Source: Gammaproteobacteria bacterium UBA6173 (lineage in GTDB: Bacteria > Pseudomonadota > Gammaproteobacteria > Pseudomonadales > Pseudohongiellaceae). From it: DNA of 29,231 nt. This document shows, piece after piece, positions 1-8,702 of this stretch (the first letter of the stretch is position 1; every line of letters starts with the position of its first letter). The translations under genes were made by a program, and so were the position numbers. The notes under the pieces were generated by a model. The model saw only the letters and a program-made list of their open reading frames with translations. It searched no databases and was not told the DNA's origin. The stretch spans positions 917-30,147 of the forward strand of contig DITX01000069.1 of the NCBI GenBank assembly GCA_002422225.1, read 5' to 3'.

Positions 1-824
1 AGTGCAATTTCTCTCTGCGCCATCGCATAACGCGTCAACGAATCCATCAGCATCAGAACATCTTTGCCCTGATCTCTAAAACCTTCAGCAATCCGAGTGG
101 TGACGGTGGCAGCGCGCAGTCGCATGAGTGGTGAGTCATCCGCAGGAGAGGCAACCACCACGGATCGGCGCAAGCCCTCCTCACCCAGAATTTCCTCGAT
201 AAACTCTTTGACCTCACGGCCCCGTTCGCCAATAAGCCCAACAACAATGACATCGGCATTGGTAAAGCGCGTCATCATGCCCAAGAGCACGCTTTTACCT
301 ACGCCGCTGCCTGCAAACAATCCGATACGCTGGCCCTTGCCCACGGTTAGCAAGCCATTGATGGCCGCTATGCCGACGTCCAGTGCCTGGCGGATAGGCT
401 GACGCTTTAATGGGTTGATGCTTCTCTCGGGTCCTGCTTCCCGGCATTCATGCATGGCCAAGGGGCCAAGTCCGTCAATTGGCTCGCCAAATCCGTTGAG
501 CACTCTGCCGAGCAATCCGTTGCCGACCCATAGCTTTTGATTCTGTGCGGCGGGCACAACACTGGCACCAGGCTGTAAGCCCTCAACGCCGTAAAGTGGC
601 ATCAGGAAAATTCTGGCCCCGTCAAATCCCACAACTTCTGCCTCGATATCACGACCGCTCGGGTGACTGACCAGACAACGGCCGCCCAGGGAAACGTTAC
701 AACCAACGGCTTCCAGCGTCAGGCCCACAACACGCGTCAATCGACCAACAATCACCGGCTGAGTCACTGGCGTCTCAGTGGGCAGATAACAGCGAAGTCG
801 TTGTGCAAGATGTTGCCTTAACAT
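1..824 (-). CDS. fliI: Flagellar type III export ATPase FliI (partial, N-terminal 274 residues)
   Basis: Cytoplasmic ATPase of the flagellar export apparatus, related to the F1-ATPase beta subunit; with FliH and FliJ it delivers export substrates to the FlhA/FlhB gate. The frame is open from the ATG at 824-822 to the left window edge, so the C-terminal part is missing. Visible are an N-terminal beta-barrel region (about residues 20-95), Walker A AGSGVGKS at 171-178, the GERGREV segment at 199-205 and the Walker B strand VLMLMD ending at Asp261. The start lies 2 nt after the fliH stop (827-829), so the two are translationally close. FliI is separated from F1 beta and from virulence-type ATPases by its place directly after fliF, fliG and fliH. 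Confidence 0.97.
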   Translation of the reverse strand, partial: MLRQHLAQRLRCYLPTETPVTQPVIVGRLTRVVGLTLEAVGCNVSLGGRCLVSHPSGRDIEAEVVGFDGARIFLMPLYGVEGLQPGASVVPAAQNQKLWVGNGLLGRVLNGFGEPIDGLGPLAMHECREAGPERSINPLKRQPIRQALDVGIAAINGLLTVGKGQRIGLFAGSGVGKSVLLGMMTRFTNADVIVVGLIGERGREVKEFIEEILGEEGLRRSVVVASPADDSPLMRLRAATVTTRIAEGFRDQGKDVLMLMDSLTRYAMAQREIA

Positions 825-826
825 AA

Positions 827-1882
827 TCAGTACTCCTGATCTCTGGTAAGCGCAGCAAGCTTGGATAGTTCAGGCACAGCGATGCCGTCTGCTACTTGAG
901 CGGAGGCCAAGCTGGCGGCTTCTTCTGCAAAACTCTTTTGTGGAGGTGTTTTGTTGTTGCTGATCGCAGACGCAGCGCGCGGGCGCACAACCGGATCTGG
1001 GGCAATGGCAAAATTTTCACCGGCAGGCACGGTGACTGCTCCCTGGTCCTGATCTTGTAACAAGTGTCGGTTCACGATCTGTTCTAGTACCTGTTTAAAA
1101 CGCTCGCCGGTAGTAAAATCAACCACACTTTGATCGGTCTCCACGCGGCAGCCCCCGCGTGCAATCTGTGAACTGCCTATTACCCGCCAACTGTCACCGT
1201 TGTCCTGCGCCGCACGTTCGATCACCGGTACATCATCGGGGTTTACCAAAATTCGGACGTTATCGCGACTGGCTGGTAAGGTCGCTATGGCCTGACGCAC
1301 AATGGCCATAATGTGGCTGCTGTCTATCATCAGCTCGCGCTGGATAACGTGTCGTGCGATTTCTTTACTCAAGGTCAATAGCGCTTGCTCCAATTGATAA
1401 TCCTGTTCATTCAACGCGTGGGTCAAATGTGTCAGGATGCTGTCCAGCGTTGCCATTTGTTGGCTGACCTCGGTCTCAGCACGTTTTAAACCATCTTTAT
1501 AACCTTCTGCCCTGCCTTGTTCTTTACCCTCTTGAAGACCTTGCTCCCGGCCTTGCTCCATACCCTGACGGCGACCTTCCTCAAGGCCTTTGTGCATGCC
1601 TTCCTGACGGCCAAGCATCAAGCCTTCCTCGCGTGCCTGATCAAATTCGCGCGCTACTTCTGCGGGTGAGGCCGCATGGCCAGCAGCCGGCTTTTCACCA
1701 GAGGTTCGGGGGGCAACCTGTGCAACAACCTGGCGCAGTACAGATTCTTCGCGGGGCTCGGCATGCACCAAATTGCCACCTTTACCAATGGTTGGTGGAA
1801 TCCAGCGCAGCACGGGTTCCTGTTCCAGATCTTTCTGGCCGATACGGGAGTTACCGTCAAAAATATGCCGCTGAATTGTCAT
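827..1882 (-). CDS. fliH: Flagellar assembly protein FliH
   Basis: Peripheral stator-like regulator that binds FliI and docks the ATPase complex at the C-ring. The 351-residue protein has the family hallmark: a run of glycine-spaced helical repeats (GxxxG type, alternating Gly with Glu/Gln/Arg, roughly residues 92-132), followed by the C-terminal FliH/V-ATPase E-like domain (about 145-270). A Pro/Ala-rich C-terminal extension beyond about residue 280 makes it longer than E. coli FliH (about 228-235 residues). The ATG at 1882 has a GGAG ribosome site about 10 nt upstream, and an in-frame TGA lies a few codons further up, which limits alternatives. An 18-codon frame (1879-1935) ends by an ATGA overlap with this start. 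It sits between fliG and fliI. Confidence 0.95.
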   Translation of the reverse strand: MTIQRHIFDGNSRIGQKDLEQEPVLRWIPPTIGKGGNLVHAEPREESVLRQVVAQVAPRTSGEKPAAGHAASPAEVAREFDQAREEGLMLGRQEGMHKGLEEGRRQGMEQGREQGLQEGKEQGRAEGYKDGLKRAETEVSQQMATLDSILTHLTHALNEQDYQLEQALLTLSKEIARHVIQRELMIDSSHIMAIVRQAIATLPASRDNVRILVNPDDVPVIERAAQDNGDSWRVIGSSQIARGGCRVETDQSVVDFTTGERFKQVLEQIVNRHLLQDQDQGAVTVPAGENFAIAPDPVVRPRAASAISNNKTPPQKSFAEEAASLASAQVADGIAVPELSKLAALTRDQEY

Positions 1883-1956
1883 GTTGCTGCTCCACGCTGC
1901 GGATCTTCAATTGTTTGCATTAGCTTTTTCGGCATGGCGATCTGACTTTGGGGTGA

Positions 1957-2985
1957 TTAGATCATAGCCTCGCCGCCACCGCCGAGTTGAATCTCGCCAG
2001 AATCTGCCATGCGTCGGGCAACTACCAGAATCTCTTTCTGTGCCGCTTCAACTTCAATAATGCGAACCGGCCCTTTTGCTTCCAGATCGTCACGCAACAA
2101 CTCTGCCGCCCGTTTGGACATGTTGTTAAAAAACTTTTCCTTCAGGAAGTCATCGGCACCTTTGAGCGCCAGAATCAACACCTCCGATGACACTTCCCTT
2201 AACAAAGACTGGATGCCGCGGTCATCAACTTCTCTAAGATTATCAAAAACAAACATAAGATCTTGAATCTGATTTCCGAGATCTTCATCCAGATTTTTAA
2301 TGGACTGCATCAGTTCTTGCTCAACAGCACCTTCCAGGTTGTTCATGATTTCTGCAGCAGTTTTTGTGCCACCAATGGTGGTTGACGGATTTGCACCCTT
2401 GCCGGAGAACTGTTTTTCAAGAATCAGGTTCAGCTCTTTCAGCGCTTCGGGTTGTACACTTTCCAGCGAGGCGATACGCATCATAATTTCGACACGTACC
2501 TTGTCTGGGAAATTTGAAAGAATGCTGGCCGACTGATCGGGTTCAAGGTAACTTAAGACGACTGCCTGAATTTGCGGGTGCTCGTTACGAATCACGTCTG
2601 CCACGGATCGGGAATCCATCCATTTAAGACTATTAATCCCAGAGCTTGAGCCTCCCAGCAGAATTCGATCAAGCAAACCGCGCGCACGTTCTTCTCCAAG
2701 CGCCTCCGTAAGCATTGTGCGGATGTAGGCGTCAGCCCCTATTCCTAGACCGCTTTGATTACCACACTCAGTCAGAAATACAGACAGAACACCGGATACC
2801 GTGTCTTGTGTCACGGATTTTAGTGTTGACATGGCGGCGCCAACTTTTTGAACTTCTTTAGGGCCCATCTGTTTGAGTACTTCGGCCGCGTCTTTTTCGC
2901 CCATACTCATGAGCAAGATTGCAGCACGCTCCAGCGGACTGACATTACGACCCAGTTTTTCAGCAGCATTTTTGTCAGACATCAT
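1957..2985 (-). CDS. fliG: Flagellar motor switch protein FliG
   Basis: C-ring protein that contacts the stator and generates torque; it attaches to the MS ring through its N-terminal domain. The 342-residue length is typical. The N-terminal domain (PLERAAILLMSMGE, about 17-30), the middle domain (EHPQIQAVVLSYLEPDQSA, about 135-153) and the C-terminal charged torque helix (DDRGIQSLLREV, about 256-267) are all recognisable. The ATG at 2985 overlaps the end of fliF by 11 nt, which implies translational coupling. A second ATG immediately follows, so the start could be one codon later. Confidence 0.98.
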   Translation of the reverse strand: MMSDKNAAEKLGRNVSPLERAAILLMSMGEKDAAEVLKQMGPKEVQKVGAAMSTLKSVTQDTVSGVLSVFLTECGNQSGLGIGADAYIRTMLTEALGEERARGLLDRILLGGSSSGINSLKWMDSRSVADVIRNEHPQIQAVVLSYLEPDQSASILSNFPDKVRVEIMMRIASLESVQPEALKELNLILEKQFSGKGANPSTTIGGTKTAAEIMNNLEGAVEQELMQSIKNLDEDLGNQIQDLMFVFDNLREVDDRGIQSLLREVSSEVLILALKGADDFLKEKFFNNMSKRAAELLRDDLEAKGPVRIIEVEAAQKEILVVARRMADSGEIQLGGGGEAMI

Positions 2986-4669
2986 TCGCTATCCAGTTTT
3001 TGACCACCTGCGCAACACGGGCAGGATCCTGAGCAACCAGACCTTTGATCGCGCTGAGTTGCCGTTCATAACTTTCAGTCGGGCCTGACAACAACAAATC
3101 ATCACCGCCTGACAAGGTCACCGAGTCTTCGCTCATGCGCGATCCATCAGCTTGTACTTCTGCATACTGCATGTCACTGCCATTCTTGCCTGCCCCAACA
3201 GCCACCAGGGCACGGCTGTCCGTGCCGACTGCCGACAGTCGACGCAAAACTGGCATCAAGACACCAAATACCAGAATCAATACAAACAAGGCACCTGCGC
3301 CCTGGCGCAGCGCGCCGGCAAACCAGGTTTGTTGCCAGATAGGCAGTTCTTCCATCACCGTCAGTTCTGGCTGGGCAAATTTTTTGTTGATTACCGTGAC
3401 ACTATCACCGCGTTCAACGCTGTAACCCACTGCATCTCGCACCAGGGCAGTAATTCGCTCAATGTCCTCGGGTGTCCATGGCGCAATACCTTCGCCTTCT
3501 GGCTCATCAATTACCACTGCAATCGACAAACGACGCACAGTCACCGGGTCGCTGGTAATGTAACTGATGGTTCTATCGATTTCATAATTGCGGGTGGCCT
3601 GTGAACGCACATTGGTATTGTCTGCGGCAGTTTGTGCGGTCTGCGCTTGACCGAGTGTTTCGGGTGCCTGTGCTGCGGCAGGCGGTTGGTTGCTCAGCGC
3701 ACCAGGAATGCCCGCAATGATTTCACCGCCCGCCCTGCGTTCATCCATCGATTGTTCGCTGCGCAGGATGGCCGTCTCCGGACTGTAAGTCTCTGCCGCT
3801 TGCTCGGTGCGGGTGAAATCGATATCCGCAGCCACTTCCGCCGTAAAACGTCCAGATCCCAGCAAAGGCATAAGAATGCGGTTTACGCGTGATACCAATG
3901 TTTCTTCATAACGACGGACGTACTCAAACTGCTCGCCCGCAACCTTAAATTCCGGGTTATCGTCACGATGGGACAACAGGTTGCCAGCCTGGTCAACAAC
4001 CGTGACATCGGCCGGATCCATATTGGGCACACTGGAGGCAACCAGATTGGAGATTGCCTGAACCTGTGTGTCAGTCAATTGACGGCCCGACAATAAAGTC
4101 AAAAAGACCGATGCGGTAGGTTTGCGTGCATCTCTGACAAAAACGGTTCTTTCCGGTGTGGCAAGGTGCACTCTGGCTGCCTGGACATGGCGGAAATTTG
4201 TGATGGTTCGTTGCAGTTCGCCTTCCAGGCTGCGTTTGTAGCGGTTTTCCTCCATGAATTGACTGGTACCCAGGCTGGCCTCCTGATCCATAAATTCATA
4301 ACCAAAACCGTTATCGCGCGTGATGCCGGCAGCCGCGATCTCAAGACGTACGGCTGACACTCGGTCTGCTGGCACCAACAGCACACCCGATGCCGGATCA
4401 ATTCGGTACGGTACTGTGCCAGCTTCAAGCACTTGCGCAAGTTCCGATACATCAAACCCTTGCAGACTTGGGTAAACCGGTTGGTATTCCTCGCGCTGAC
4501 TCCATAACACCACGCTGAAACCCAGCGCAATGCTGGCTGCCAGACCAAGCAGCAAACCTGCCTGTCGGATAACATTCAGGCGATTAAATCCGGTCAAAAA
4601 GTTACTACCGCCTTTAGCGGCGGCACCCGCACCAGATGTTTGTGAACTTGCTAAATCCGCTGTGGCCAT
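2975..4669 (-). CDS. fliF: Flagellar MS-ring protein FliF
   Basis: Inner-membrane protein that forms the MS ring, the base of the flagellar basal body. 564 residues, with a short cytoplasmic N-terminus, a first membrane helix (about 33-53), periplasmic ring-building motifs of the YscJ/FliF type (SLQGFDVSEL, about 69-78; VHLATPER, about 166-173), a long periplasmic region and a second membrane helix (about 450-472). The cytoplasmic tail ends with the FliG-binding segment. The ATG at 4669 has an AGGG ribosome site about 9 nt upstream. It follows fliE with a gap of 39 bp and overlaps fliG by 11 nt. Confidence 0.98.
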   Translation of the reverse strand: MATADLASSQTSGAGAAAKGGSNFLTGFNRLNVIRQAGLLLGLAASIALGFSVVLWSQREEYQPVYPSLQGFDVSELAQVLEAGTVPYRIDPASGVLLVPADRVSAVRLEIAAAGITRDNGFGYEFMDQEASLGTSQFMEENRYKRSLEGELQRTITNFRHVQAARVHLATPERTVFVRDARKPTASVFLTLLSGRQLTDTQVQAISNLVASSVPNMDPADVTVVDQAGNLLSHRDDNPEFKVAGEQFEYVRRYEETLVSRVNRILMPLLGSGRFTAEVAADIDFTRTEQAAETYSPETAILRSEQSMDERRAGGEIIAGIPGALSNQPPAAAQAPETLGQAQTAQTAADNTNVRSQATRNYEIDRTISYITSDPVTVRRLSIAVVIDEPEGEGIAPWTPEDIERITALVRDAVGYSVERGDSVTVINKKFAQPELTVMEELPIWQQTWFAGALRQGAGALFVLILVFGVLMPVLRRLSAVGTDSRALVAVGAGKNGSDMQYAEVQADGSRMSEDSVTLSGGDDLLLSGPTESYERQLSAIKGLVAQDPARVAQVVKNWIANDV

Positions 4670-4708
4670 GTTATTGCCCTGTTAGAAACATCGTATAAAA
4701 ATTCATAA

Positions 4709-5086
4709 TCATATTGGCATGTTCATAATGTCTTGGTACGCGGTGACCAGACGATTGCGAACCTGATTCATGGCTTCAAAAGACACGCTGGCTTTTTGCA
4801 TCTGAATCATTACCTGAGTGATGTCAACCTGTGGGTCACCCATCTCAAATGCGCGTTGCAACTCACTGGATTTTTGTTGAGTTTCATTGACCGAATTCAC
4901 CGCACTTTTGAGCATGTCTGCAAAACCTGTGCGTTCACTTTGACCGGTTGCCGATGCGCCACCGCCTGCGCTTAAGGCGTTAGCAATTTCTTCCGGTCTG
5001 ACAGATGGGGTCTGGATCTGGCCACGAATTTCGCGCATCTGCAGGAGCAGTTGGTTAATATCCATTCGATCAGTTACACCATTCAT
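4709..5086 (-). CDS. fliE: Flagellar hook-basal body protein FliE
   Basis: Rod/MS-ring adaptor exported at the start of rod assembly. The 125-residue product has the conserved FliE C-terminus (FEMGDPQVDITQVMIQMQKA, then FEAMNQVRNRLVTAYQDIMNM). Its N-terminus is low in conserved sequence, with a Gly/Ala-rich stretch near residues 40-50. The ATG at 5086 has a GGTGA-like ribosome site; a second in-frame ATG at codon 8 (MDINQLL) is an alternative start. It lies 53 bp after flrC and opens the structural part of the operon; I found no separate sigma-54 site in that gap. Confidence 0.95.
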   Translation of the reverse strand: MNGVTDRMDINQLLLQMREIRGQIQTPSVRPEEIANALSAGGGASATGQSERTGFADMLKSAVNSVNETQQKSSELQRAFEMGDPQVDITQVMIQMQKASVSFEAMNQVRNRLVTAYQDIMNMPI

Positions 5087-5139
5087 GCTGTTTCACCATT
5101 CAAGTCAATTCAAAGTTCTGTGTGTATGTGGTCAGACGA

Positions 5140-6600
5140 TTAAGCACTGACCATGGAATCAATATTGATGCCCATGTCTCGCATACGTGCCAGCTTGTAG
5201 CGCAAGGTACGTGCGCTGACACCCAAGGCGTCAGCGGTCTCTTTGCGACGGCCGCCCTGTTGCTTCAGTGCACTGATAATGATTTGAAACTCACGTTGTT
5301 TCAGATCAGAGCCCAGGTCACAGTCTTCCGATGCTTTAAACGGTGTCTCGCTCTGGTTTAATGACATACTTTCGAACGGCGCGGACGCTGCGCTGATTGG
5401 CTGAGAGATCTGGGTAGGGTTTGTAGGTGTTTGCGCGGCTTGTGTGTAAAGGGGCTCGGACATGCCCATGCCGTTGTAATCCGATAAACCCAGTGCGGCG
5501 GCATTGATTTGTGAACCATCCTGAATAATCAGGGCGCGTTGCAAGACATTGTCCAGTTCGCGCACGTTACCTGGCCAGTCATACGCTAGCATGGCCGATT
5601 TGGCACTGTCGCCAAGATGCACCGTACCACGGCCCATCCGCTGTGCATGCTGAATCAACAAGCGTGTCGCCAGGGGGATGATATCCAGTTGCCGATTGCG
5701 CAACGCCTGCCACGCCAAGGGGAACACACTCAGTCGGTAAAAAAGATCTTCGCGGAAGCGTCCTTCTCTGACGCACAGGCGCAAGTCGCGGTTGGTGGTT
5801 GCAATCACCCGTACGTTCAGATGCAGCGTCTTACGACTGCCCAGTCGCTCTACTTCACGCTCTTGTAACACGCGCAGAATTTTTGCCTGCAGCCCAATAT
5901 CCATCTCAGATATTTCGTCGAGCAGCAGTGTGCCGCCATCGGCCTGCTCAAACTTGCCTGGGCTGCTTTGGTAGGCGCCAGTGAAGGAGCCCTTTTCGTG
6001 GCCAAACAGTGTAGCTTCCAGCATGTTTTCCGGAATTGCAGCGCAATTGATGGCTACAAATGGACCATTTTTGCGCGGTGATTGCTGGTGAATATATTGA
6101 GCCAATACTTCTTTACCGGTACCGCTTTCCCCGGAGATCAAGACCGTCGCATCGGATTGCGCCACTTTGCGAGCCAAGGCGAGCAATTGTTGGCTTGAGG
6201 GCTCAACGGCTATCGGGTCGGTGCGGTCGCTGACACGTTGTGTCAGGTATTTCTCAACGGTGGCAATCAACTGTTCAGGCTTGAAGGGTTTCAACAGGTA
6301 GTCAACAGCGCCTTCGCGCATGGCGCGCACTGAGCTTCCGATGCTGCCAAATGCAGTGATCAGAATCACTGGCATCACGGGGTACAGCGCTCTTACGCGC
6401 ACCAGCAACTCGTGACCGTCCATGCCATCCATGTTGATATCCGATACCACCATGTCCATGCGACGCTGTGACAATGCTTGCAATGCCTGCTCGCCACCCG
6501 GGACGGCCAGCACATCGTAACCGGCATACTCCAGCGTATCACTGAGCGCTTCGCGCAAGTCCCAGTTGTCTTCTACTACCAGAATACTTGTTTTACTCAT
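5140..6600 (-). CDS. flrC: Sigma-54-dependent flagellar response regulator FlrC/FleR
   Basis: NtrC-type activator of mid-stage flagellar genes, phosphorylated by FlrB/FleS. Read from the ATG at 6600 (486 residues) it has a receiver domain with phospho-acceptor Asp54 and Lys104, an AAA+ domain with Walker A GESGTGKE (about 157-164), the sigma-54 contact loop as GSFTGA rather than the commoner GAFTGA, Walker B LLLDEISE, and a Fis-type helix-turn-helix ending LGVSARTLRYKLARMRDMG, which is typical of FleR/FlrC. The frame stays open upstream to 6723, but ATG 6600 starts directly at the receiver fold and overlaps the flrB stop by 8 nt, so it is preferred. Ser/Pro/Thr-rich linker before the HTH. Confidence 0.95.
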   Translation of the reverse strand: MSKTSILVVEDNWDLREALSDTLEYAGYDVLAVPGGEQALQALSQRRMDMVVSDINMDGMDGHELLVRVRALYPVMPVILITAFGSIGSSVRAMREGAVDYLLKPFKPEQLIATVEKYLTQRVSDRTDPIAVEPSSQQLLALARKVAQSDATVLISGESGTGKEVLAQYIHQQSPRKNGPFVAINCAAIPENMLEATLFGHEKGSFTGAYQSSPGKFEQADGGTLLLDEISEMDIGLQAKILRVLQEREVERLGSRKTLHLNVRVIATTNRDLRLCVREGRFREDLFYRLSVFPLAWQALRNRQLDIIPLATRLLIQHAQRMGRGTVHLGDSAKSAMLAYDWPGNVRELDNVLQRALIIQDGSQINAAALGLSDYNGMGMSEPLYTQAAQTPTNPTQISQPISAASAPFESMSLNQSETPFKASEDCDLGSDLKQREFQIIISALKQQGGRRKETADALGVSARTLRYKLARMRDMGINIDSMVSA

Positions 6601-7876
6601 TTGACTCTCCAGCTTGTGATGCGGATTGCGGTGATGCACATGGAAGTACGAAACCTGCCCGAACGCCGGTGCTTGTATCAACGCCATGTTGTTTGCGATT
6701 TTCGATAAAAAACTTGCCGCCATGTGCTCTCGCTACGATTAATGCAACTGCCAGGCCAAGTCCGGTACCTTGTGCACGTGTTGTGTAAAAAGCTTCCGTC
6801 ACGTGCGCCAGTTTTTCTGGGTCAATGCCAGGGCCGTTATCTTCGACGTAGATGCAAATAGTCTTATTTTTCGAGCTGTTAGCATTGGGTAGTTGCTCGG
6901 CAACGATGTTTAACTGCACGGCCGGGCCACCGTTCTGGACAGCATTTTCCATCAAATTAAGTAGCGCCCCGATGAGAGATTCTTTGTTACACGCCACAAA
7001 AAGGTCGGGTACATTGTTCTGCCAATCACATGCCAGCACACCGGATCTTGACAGTACCTCGGCAGCCACACGGGTTTCGTCAAAAATCTGGCGTAGGCTC
7101 AGGGTCTCATCCAGCACTGCGTCGCCGCGTGCAAAGATCAACATGTCGCGCACCTGCCGCTCCATGTTTTGCAAGCGTGACATCAGGCGCTCGTGTGTTC
7201 GGGAAAAACGAGAATCGGCGGGTTCTTCTTTTGCAGGGGCGTCTGCCAGATTGCCAAGATGGCCCGCGTATAACATCGCAGCAGACAGAGGTGTACGGAT
7301 CTGGTGCGCCAGTGAAGAAACCATTTTGCCCATTTCCATCAAACGCTGGTGACGACTGAGGCTTTGTTGCAAACGACGGGTTTCGGTCTGGTCGGTGATC
7401 AGAATAATTTGACCCGGTTCTTCATCGAGTGAGCGGCTAAGCAGGCTGACGCGTTTGCCGTTTACCAATGAAATCTCGTGGCCATCATCTTTTTTGGGAG
7501 CAAAGCGTTGGCGAATAATATCCTGCCAGGCTTGTTTTTCTAGAGGGGCACCCAGCAGATCGATGGCGGCGGCATTGCATTCGGTAACCTTGCCTTTCTC
7601 ATTTAAAACAACCACGCCACCGGGCAGCAGTTGCAGCAGTTTTTGTAGTCGGCGGGCGATTCGCTCTTTGTCAGCGAGTTCTTTTAAACGTTGGGTGTTT
7701 GCGGCTTCTAATTCGATGGTCAAGTGGCGCACCTGATCTTCCAAGGCTTGCCAGGTCTGGTTCAGTTCACCCGACAATTCATTAAATGCCTTGAATGCCA
7801 TTTCCAGCGCTTGCGCCGCGCTCGGTTGCAAAGCGCCAGAGCGCAGACTCATCGTTGCCAGTTGTGTTGATGTCAT
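6593..7876 (-). CDS. flrB: Flagellar sensor histidine kinase FlrB/FleS
   Basis: Cytoplasmic histidine kinase partner of FlrC/FleR. The 427 residues have no membrane helix. An N-terminal coiled region (about 25-80) is followed by a PAS domain (about 80-170), a HisKA dimerisation helix with phospho-acceptor His191 in LAHQIRTPLSAAM, and a HATPase domain with N box (LMENAVQNGG), DNGPGID and GTGLGLAVAL motifs. The start at 7876 lies about 40 nt downstream of the start of transcription predicted from the sigma-54 promoter at 7926-7942. The 8-nt overlap with flrC points to coupled translation of kinase and regulator. Confidence 0.94.
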   Translation of the reverse strand: MTSTQLATMSLRSGALQPSAAQALEMAFKAFNELSGELNQTWQALEDQVRHLTIELEAANTQRLKELADKERIARRLQKLLQLLPGGVVVLNEKGKVTECNAAAIDLLGAPLEKQAWQDIIRQRFAPKKDDGHEISLVNGKRVSLLSRSLDEEPGQIILITDQTETRRLQQSLSRHQRLMEMGKMVSSLAHQIRTPLSAAMLYAGHLGNLADAPAKEEPADSRFSRTHERLMSRLQNMERQVRDMLIFARGDAVLDETLSLRQIFDETRVAAEVLSRSGVLACDWQNNVPDLFVACNKESLIGALLNLMENAVQNGGPAVQLNIVAEQLPNANSSKNKTICIYVEDNGPGIDPEKLAHVTEAFYTTRAQGTGLGLAVALIVARAHGGKFFIENRKQHGVDTSTGVRAGFVLPCASPQSASQAGESNE

Positions 7877-7925
7877 TTAACGAATATCCCGCAAAAGCAA
7901 GTAAATGATTTGTACACAAAGCTCA

Positions 7926-7942
7926 AAGCAATGTTTGTGCCA
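7926..7942 (-). promoter_or_regulatory. Sigma-54 promoter of the flrBC-fliEFGHI operon
   Basis: On the minus strand the sequence reads TGGCACAAACATTGCTT. This matches the RpoN consensus TGGCAC-N5-TTGCW at every specified base and has the required GG-N10-GC spacing. Transcription would start near 7916, leaving a leader of about 40 nt before flrB. In Pseudomonas and Vibrio flrBC/fleSR is a class II promoter that needs sigma-54 and FleQ/FlrA, which fits the palindrome upstream. Confidence 0.88.
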
Positions 7943-7991
7943 TGAGATAAATGCTCTAAATATCAATTACATGAAAACGAGATTTGGAATG

Positions 7992-8009
7992 AGGTCAAAA
8001 ATTTGACCT
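7992..8009. promoter_or_regulatory. FleQ/FlrA-box-like palindrome upstream of the sigma-54 promoter
   Basis: AGGTCAAAAATTTGACCT is an inverted repeat with perfect 8-bp arms around a central AA. Its core GTCAAAAATTTGAC agrees with the Pseudomonas FleQ box (GTCA-N-TAAA-t-TGAC) at about 12 of 14 positions. It is centred about 85 bp upstream of the predicted sigma-54 start, a usual distance for an enhancer-binding activator. The FlrA/FleQ assignment is inferred from sequence and context; no flrA gene is in the window. Confidence 0.65.
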
Positions 8010-8050
8010 GCATCTTGGGATAATGAACGCAAGAAACAAGAAGTTTTGAC

Positions 8051-8069
8051 GCCGGGTTGACCACCCGGC
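8051..8069 (-). terminator. Hairpin downstream of dcd, possible terminator
   Basis: GCCGGGT-GGTCA-ACCCGGC on the minus strand gives a perfect 7-bp GC-rich stem with a 5-nt loop, beginning 33 nt after the dcd stop. The following sequence (GTCAAAACTTC) lacks a proper U-tract, so a Rho-independent terminator is possible but not secure. Its position between dcd and the FleQ-like box would separate the housekeeping operon from the flagellar one. Confidence 0.45.
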
Positions 8070-8102
8070 TGTCAGCTTAAGGATAGTAGTGAGTGACGGG
8101 CG

Positions 8103-8672
8103 TTATACACGTGGTGTGGTAACACCGGTCTGGCCCATGTATTTGCCACCGCGTTGTTTGTAGGTCACTTCACACTGTTCATCAGATTGATAAAACAGCA
8201 TTTGTGCTACGCCCTCATTCGCATAAATTTTTGCAGGTAGCGGCGTGGTATTGGAGAATTCCAAGGTGACATGCCCTTCCCACTCGGGTTCCAGAGGCGT
8301 TACATTCACGATGATGCCGCAACGCGCATAGGTGGATTTGCCCAGACAAATTGTCAGTACATCGCTCGGAATCCGGAAGTATTCAACTGTTCTGGCCAGT
8401 GCAAATGAGTTGGGTGGAATGATGCAATAGGGTTCATTGATCGTGACAAAACTGCTTTCATCAAAGTTTTTGGGATCAACAACATTGGTTGTGTGGACGT
8501 TGGTGAAGATTTTGAACTCTGTCGCACAGCGCACATCATAACCATAACTGGACGTACCATAGGAAATGACTTTGCCACCGTTTACATAACGTACCTGTCC
8601 TGGCTCAAACGGCTCAATCATGCCGTGCTCCATTGCCATGGTGCGAATCCATTTATCCGACTTGATGCTCAT
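8103..8672 (-). CDS. dcd: dCTP deaminase
   Basis: Converts dCTP to dUTP plus ammonia, supplying dUMP for thymidylate synthesis. The 189-residue length and sequence match bacterial Dcd trimers. Diagnostic segments are GTSSYGYDVR (about 39-48), the nucleotide-binding loop GKSTYARCGI (about 110-119) and PEWEGHVTLEFSNT (about 128-141), which carries the catalytic Glu. The C-terminal GGKYMGQTGVTTPR closes the active site. The ATG at 8672 is preceded by purine-rich GAGAGAAAATGGA. It lies downstream of the protease gene on the same strand, but a hairpin (8703-8723) sits between them. Confidence 0.97.
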   Translation of the reverse strand: MSIKSDKWIRTMAMEHGMIEPFEPGQVRYVNGGKVISYGTSSYGYDVRCATEFKIFTNVHTTNVVDPKNFDESSFVTINEPYCIIPPNSFALARTVEYFRIPSDVLTICLGKSTYARCGIIVNVTPLEPEWEGHVTLEFSNTTPLPAKIYANEGVAQMLFYQSDEQCEVTYKQRGGKYMGQTGVTTPRV

Positions 8673-8702
8673 AGTCCATTTTCTCTCATAGTGCTCAGTG
8701 TG

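Noticed and set aside
1498..1620. A possible tandem DNA repeat inside fliH.
   Set aside because: It is the glycine-spaced helix repeat normal for FliH; the DNA copies are imperfect and follow the protein periodicity.
3152..3604. A 150-residue plus-strand frame opposite fliF.
   Set aside because: It is antisense to a certain gene, has no motif, and its His/Gln/Cys-rich composition is typical of a shadow frame.
5087..5139. A separate sigma-54 promoter for fliE in the flrC-fliE gap.
   Set aside because: No GG-N10-GC with flanking consensus bases was found on the minus strand there; fliE is taken as part of the flrBC transcript.
6601..6723. The upstream-extended start of flrC.
   Set aside because: The extra 41 residues lie within flrB coding sequence, have no family match, and the ATG at 6600 begins right at the receiver domain.
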